From positions 6,303,501-6,367,500 of the forward strand of contig OV050031.1 of assembly GCA_920105625.2 (NCBI GenBank): a stretch of DNA of 64,000 bases. The letters run 5' to 3'. How positions within the stretch are numbered: the first letter of the stretch is position 1; the number at the start of each line of letters is the position of its first letter. Made by a program: the position numbers and the translations under genes. Of this stretch, positions 59,248-64,000 are shown in pieces. The notes beneath the pieces are model-generated. The model was not told the DNA's origin, searched no databases, and saw only the letters and a list, made by a program, of their open reading frames with translations. Source of the stretch: Clusia tigrina. Its lineage: Eukaryota; Arthropoda; Insecta; Diptera; Clusiidae.

Positions 59248-59533
59248 AAATTCATAAAATACGAGTATTTTTAAACTAAAATAGTACTCTGGAATTATAA
59301 TTGCTTCTACTTGGAAATCCATTGTATAAGGAAGGTTTTGATGGACAACGGTGATTTGTGAGACTACTGAATTGAGAAGAATTCACAGACCGAATCGTAG
59401 AGTATTTTCCTTGGAGATGATGCGTGCTTTCGTGGTCAGATCTTAAACACGTGAAATAATGACAAAAAAAAGTAAAAGAAACTGACGTCACAAGCTTTAA
59501 AAGGACTCACTTCTTTAGAGTTTAGTGTTTATC

Positions 59534-59790
59534 AAGGTGAATTTATCGTCATATAAAAATTCACCTTGATTTATCGTAATATAAAAATTCACCTTGAATT
59601 ATCGTCATATAAAAATTCACCTTGATTTATCGTCATATAAAAATTCACCTTGATTTATCGTCATATAAAAATTCCCCCTGCTTTATCGTTATACGAAAAT
59701 TCACCTTGATTTACCGTCAATAAAAATTTACCTTGATTTATCGTCATATATAAATTCACCTCGAGTGTTTATGTGTAGTAGAAAATTCAC
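59534..59790. repeat. 28-bp palindrome-bearing minisatellite, about 8 copies
   Basis: Unit TTTATCGTCATATAAAAATT followed by CACCTTGA. The upstream AAGGTGAATTTAT pairs with AAAATTCACCTT, so adjacent units can form hairpins. The copies diverge at the right end. Confidence 0.92.
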
Positions 59791-60029
59791 CCCATGGGAT
59801 GATTGTCGTTGATGCAAGACCTAAAAATGGGAATTAGAATTTGGCTGGAATCTGAGCGAGATTTTTTAGGATACCTTGCATCATAATTTCAGTATAAAAC
59901 ATAGGGCGAATTGTGGGTATAATGCATGAATTGCCAGGCCCACCTGTATGTAGTATGGTAAAATTCGGGAATATGAAAAACAACGTGATATTTAGTCCTC
60001 GGAGTTATATGGATCCTATATCGCCAACC

Positions 60030-60480
60030 AACTTATTTGACTCGATAGAAAATCTCTGTTTTGACCTCCCAACCCATACTGAGAAAGCATGCAGAAAGTT
60101 TGGGTCTACCCTCAAACGATTTCTGCAGAGGCTGTGGTTCCAATGAGGAAGAGGAGACGGTTCTCCACCTCTTATGTCACTGCCCATCCGTGGACAGAAG
60201 AAGAAATCACACCTTTGGTGACCCATTTCTCACAAATTTCACAGAAGCTGTCATCCTTCAATATAAATAAAATTCATAAAATCATCAGGATGGTTTCCTG
60301 CAACATAATGGGGGAGTCGTGCCTTTCCCGGCGCTGCCCTTGTGCTGACTATCACTATCTTTAAGTAAGAGAATTTTAGTCAGTACAACAGCTCGGCACC
60401 GTGGTATCACAACGGGCCATTAGGTGTGATTAAGTGTGCTCTTGGTGAACTAAGCTGCTACTTCTACCTACCTACTTATA
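60030..60480 (+). mobile_element. LINE ORF2 C-terminal fragment (related to family B)
   Basis: Reads FCRGCGSNEEEETVLHLLCH then CPSVDRRRNHTFG (the Cys/His tail). A 3' end of the type CTGCTACTTCTACCTACCTACTTA follows, with the same CTACCTACCTA signature as family B. Confidence 0.75.
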
Positions 60481-61185
60481 TCACCATTGTTTAACTCGCA
60501 CATCCTCTTTATTTCCATGGGCGTAGTTGGTAGTCTCCTAGTTGGTTTAACCAGATTTCGCCTCATTCGTTACTAGTTTTTCATATTAAATATAATCCAG
60601 TTTGGTATTGAATCTTAAACAAAAAACTGGTGACATTTGACTTCAAAAATCTTTTTTTAATTCTTCTATGCCATTATTCATTTTCTTATTGAGGGTAAAA
60701 GTTCAAAATAAACTGAAAACTGCCAAGAATCCTGTATAAAATTCTTGGTGGTTATTTTCTGCGGAAGTTGAAAGGTCAGTTTTATAAATCGTGAAGGGAA
60801 AAAGGGATAAAAGCATTTACAGACTGAAACTAACGTAAATAGAATGATCGATTTCGGTAGAAAATAGCGCCATTCTGATAAATAAGCAGAACTTTCATAG
60901 TATTTGTGACGAAATAGTAATTTCAGTGTTCCGTGAACATAAACACACGGTTAATTCGAAGTTTGTCGAGAACATTCGACATGAGTTGTTACTGCTTTTT
61001 CGTTCTCCATGATAGCTTGAGACAGTGGTGAAATGTGGTGCCAAAGTGGCATGAACTATGAGTCATCAATGATCCTATCTCTTTCCCTCTTAGTTTACTT
61101 CTGGAATGTGTTGAAATGATCTCTAAAGTAGCCGAAATAAATGAAATGAGTTGAGCTGCGAGAGTGCGAGTTCAGTCGTGGATTG
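60481..61185. other. Gene-free stretch
   Basis: No feature recognised. Confidence 0.4.
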
Positions 61186-61191
61186 AAAGCA

Positions 61192-61330
61192 GTTGTGATA
61201 AGCGTGTTGTAGTTGTGATAAGAGTGCTGTAGTTGTTATAAGAGTGTTGTAGTTGTGATAAGAGCGCTGTAGTTGTTATAAGAGTGTTGTAGTTGTGATA
61301 AGAGTGTTGTAGTTGTGATAATAGTGTTGG
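61192..61330. repeat. 20-bp minisatellite, 7 copies (left part)
   Basis: Unit AGTTGTGATAAGAGTGTTGT. It resumes at 61817-61855 after a LINE fragment. Confidence 0.92.
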
Positions 61331-61816
61331 GCTGAATTTCGTGCAGAAGCGAGCCTGCCTTGCCAACTTGCTCGTCCGCCTCGCAGTTACCCGGGAAGTC
61401 GCTATGTCCGGGAACCTAGACTAGGTGCACCCGAGAGTATCTTGAGAGCTCATTTAGAGATGTTCGACATTCATGAACCAGTCTTGAGGTGGCCGTAGAG
61501 CGAAAAAGAGATTTAATGGCGGCTTGGCTGTCTGAGAAGATAAATACGTCGACTACTCCGATATCGCTACTCAGCATCCATTTGGCTGCTTGATAAATGG
61601 CCATGACCTCAGCTTAAAAGACGCTGCAATGGTCTGGGAGACGTAGGGAGATGTTTAATTCCAGTTTGTCGGAAAAGATACCGCTGCCGACTCTGCCTCC
61701 AAGGTTGGAACCGTCGGTATAGATATCGACCGTTTCACCGACGATTAAGTCTTTTGAAGTCGTCATTTCTGCTTGGAATAGTGAGGTCGAACTCCCTTGT
61801 GAAAATATGATGCAGT
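61331..61816 (-). mobile_element. LINE RNase H fragment inserted in the 20-bp array
   Basis: Minus strand: TVDIYTDGSNLGGRVGSGIF, MAIYQAAKWMLSSD, VFIFSDSQAAIKSLF, then the conserved VPGHSDFPGNCEADEQVGKA region. All RNase H strands are recognisable: TDG, the Glu-bearing helix (one stop just before MAIY) and SDS. RT is absent. Confidence 0.85.
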
Positions 61817-61860
61817 TGTTTTGTAGTTGTGATAAGAGTATTGTAGTTGTGATAAAGAGT
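61817..61860. repeat. 20-bp minisatellite (right part)
   Basis: About two units of TTGTAGTTGTGATAAGAGTA, the same unit as 61192-61330. Confidence 0.88.
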
Positions 61861-63791
61861 ACTTAGAAGTAACAACTTTTTAACTGTTATATTAAATTAG
61901 AGGTTGTTAGAAGTGATTTGCTGTTCATTTATACAACTTTTATTAAACCAAGTACCGCTGGTCCAGTTTCCAGTTTTCGTGACAGTGTATTTTTATACGT
62001 TTCTTCTTCCCCATTTACAAACATGACGTTTGGGTTTCATCATCCAAGTGCCCTCCAAGCGTTCTGTGCCTAGAATCACTGTTAGAAGTTTTTTACTTTC
62101 ATATATAAGCAGGCTTCCTGTGTATCTCTTCAAATTCCTCACCAAATGGCACAGCACTCCATTCAGAATAACCTAAACATTTTGATCCTTATCGGGACAC
62201 AATTTCTTTTGACGCTTTTTCATTTTAATCATAAACAATATCAGGTCCATAAAAATATCAGTAAATATGGTCACAAATCAGTGCGGCATTTTTCGAGTCA
62301 CCCAAGACGAGACGAGACTACTTACAATGGGAGCCTTCCTGTGAGTCCTCACACCCACGTGCTGTTGCGTACGTTGTAATAAGCCACTCATCCATCAGTT
62401 GTGTACATTCATATATATATTTAATTGAAATATTTAAATAATTGATTCCAGCTTAAAAATATCAACATACAATATATATTATTAATATACATAGATTCTA
62501 TATTCTTGTCATACAGGTAAATGTATTTGGGTAGTTTCTCAAACTTGATTTCTTTCGTTTGTTTTATGCTCTTCAATATTTTTGTTTTTCTTTGATTTTT
62601 TTTTTGTTTGTTTTTGTGATAAGGTACATTTTCATTTTCATTTTCATTTTCATTTTCTTTTTCAATTTTTGTTTTCATTTGATTAAATTTATTTAATTTC
62701 ATTGAAGTTTTTTAAAGAATTTCACATTGATTCCATATTTGGTTTTAGTTACACACACATAGTTCATAGTATTCTTAGTATTGATTAAGTTAAAGAGATT
62801 TCAAGATATAACTGCAAGATAAGGATTAATAGCAATGCTTACACATGTTTTACACAAATTATTTTTCAATAGTTTTTTTCACATTTTAACATTTAGAAAT
62901 GAAATATTTGGTATGTTGAGAGATATTATTATTTTGTTTTTCTCCATCCTTCAATATGTATTTAAAATTGTATTCGTAGTCGTTCAATTTAGCATAGAAA
63001 TGAGAACTAACTAAATGAACTACGGCTAGAAAAATTAGTTAAATGTACATTCACTTAAAAACTTGTCGAAAGGGTGCAAACCAAAATTTGCCCGAAACAG
63101 ATTTCTTAATACAACATTATCTAAAATTAATCACATTTTCAATTCATATTTACAGTTCTTTTGAGAATACTTTATTGTATTGTATTTAACAAATTTTGCT
63201 TTTGTTTTTGACTTTATAATTTGTTTAAAACTTTGTTTATAACTTAATTTCAAATACAAATTTTGTGGTTTTTTTGGTTTAGTGTAGTTAAAATATCATC
63301 ATTGATCGTACACGTTTCAAAATTTTATTGTTAAAAATTTCAATTTTCAGCTCGTTGAGTAAGCAAAAAACCAAAAAATAGTAAACAATATATTCAATAA
63401 AAGTATATATTCATAATTCTTTCCTCTCATATTAAAAGTCTATACAATAAATTTTCGTCACGCTTTGGTTGAAGCAAACACTTGAATAATTTTGATGGAT
63501 TTCTACTCCAAAGGAAATTGAGACACTACGAAGCAGTAAGGTTTAAATAGTGTATACTGTTGTATATGAGCTCTGCTAGTAGATAGTTAATATTTGTTTA
63601 TATTAGTTAATGACACGACCTTCTTCTCGCCTCCTCTCTCCACGTCCTTCCCCTTTCCATTCCATGTAAATGTTTCTTACAACCAAAAACGCTCAATTTG
63701 CATGGTTTTCAGCCAGAGCAGCGTTTGTTTGTTCTTAGATAGTAATTCGTCAAATATGTAAAATGTAGTTCAAAGTCATCGGAGCAACCGC
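61861..63791. other. AT-rich stretch, probably including the 3' UTR of the next minus-strand gene
   Basis: No domain. A TTTTCATTTTCATTTTCATT microsatellite lies at 62630-62665. The region just left of 63792 is downstream of a minus-strand stop codon. Confidence 0.4.
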
Positions 63792-64000
63792 TTACGCCCG
63801 TTCGGGGCATTTGGTTGGTACGATGGCTGGTTTGGCACCAGCTGCAGCAGGAGGGGTCGGAGCAACGGCATTGCCTTGCTCGGGCAGCATAGCGGTGTGC
63901 ACTATAATTGCCGGCTGATCTTCACTCTGAGGATGCAATTCATGCGACTCGCCTGGTGTCAGCGTGGCCAAAGCGGCCAGCAAGTCATGATTGACCAGCG
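63792..64000 (-). CDS. C-terminal exon of an unidentified gene, cut by the window edge
   Basis: Minus strand open from the window edge to TAA at 63792-63794: LVNHDLLAALATLTPGESHE, then a Pro/Ala-rich tail ending PTKCPERA. GC-rich codon use like the SLC22 exons supports real coding. No family recognised. The start lies beyond the window; the frame shows no splice site before the edge. Confidence 0.6.
   Translation of the reverse strand, partial: LVNHDLLAALATLTPGESHELHPQSEDQPAIIVHTAMLPEQGNAVAPTPPAAAGAKPAIVPTKCPERA

Noticed and set aside
59534..59764. Regular 28-bp repeats reminiscent of a CRISPR array
   Set aside because: Units are directly adjacent with no spacers, and the genome is an insect's. 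It is a minisatellite.

Overview
This is AT-rich eukaryotic nuclear DNA from a brachyceran fly, most likely a tephritid-type fruit fly; the species is inferred, not proven. The reasons are short GT-AG introns, fly-type protein sequences (mitochondrial SSB, a dipteran SLC22 transporter, MADF-domain exons) and a dense load of insect transposon relics: LINE RNase H fragments, a mariner, hAT-type MITEs, a BEL/Pao relic and tRNA-derived SINEs. No bacterial or viral gene organisation is present.

Layout. 1-16.2 kb is gene-poor: LINE fragments (593-1360, 4470-5080, 9840-10440, 14180-14450), a SINE (1987), a deleted mariner with both terminal inverted repeats (7037-7978), an hAT-type MITE with a perfect 8-bp target duplication (9122-9300) and a 24-bp minisatellite (11200-12010). 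An exact 84-bp duplication sits at 13355 and 15190. 16.2-23.8 kb carries a minus-strand array of three MADF-domain exons (23.3, 19.0 and 18.1 kb) and one shared-looking C-terminal exon (16.2 kb). All internal junctions are phase 0, so the exons could be joined in any combination. BEL/Pao, hAT and LINE relics and a 290-bp AT tract lie in its introns. 27.6-29.3 kb holds two compact genes tail to tail: mtSSB (+, four exons, 147 aa) and a Nup62-like coiled-coil protein (-).

35.2-59.0 kb is one SLC22-type organic cation transporter gene (+, 551 aa). Exon 1 codes for only 14 residues plus one base, followed by a 22.1-kb intron and two large exons at 57.3 and 58.0 kb. The giant intron is filled with LINE and SINE relics, GA-rich repeats and several minisatellites. 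59.0-62.4 kb is repeats and LINE relics. 62.4-64.0 kb ends with the 3' end of another minus-strand gene that continues past the window.

How the genes work together: there is no operon. mtSSB serves mtDNA replication, the Nup62-like protein belongs to a nucleoporin coiled-coil family, the MADF gene is a probable DNA-binding regulator and the SLC22 protein is a membrane transporter. The points most worth a second look are the phase-symmetric MADF exon array, the stop-free 63-nt intron in mtSSB, the two nonautonomous hAT families sharing termini (one nested in a SINE), and the tandem SINE-like array in the transporter intron.
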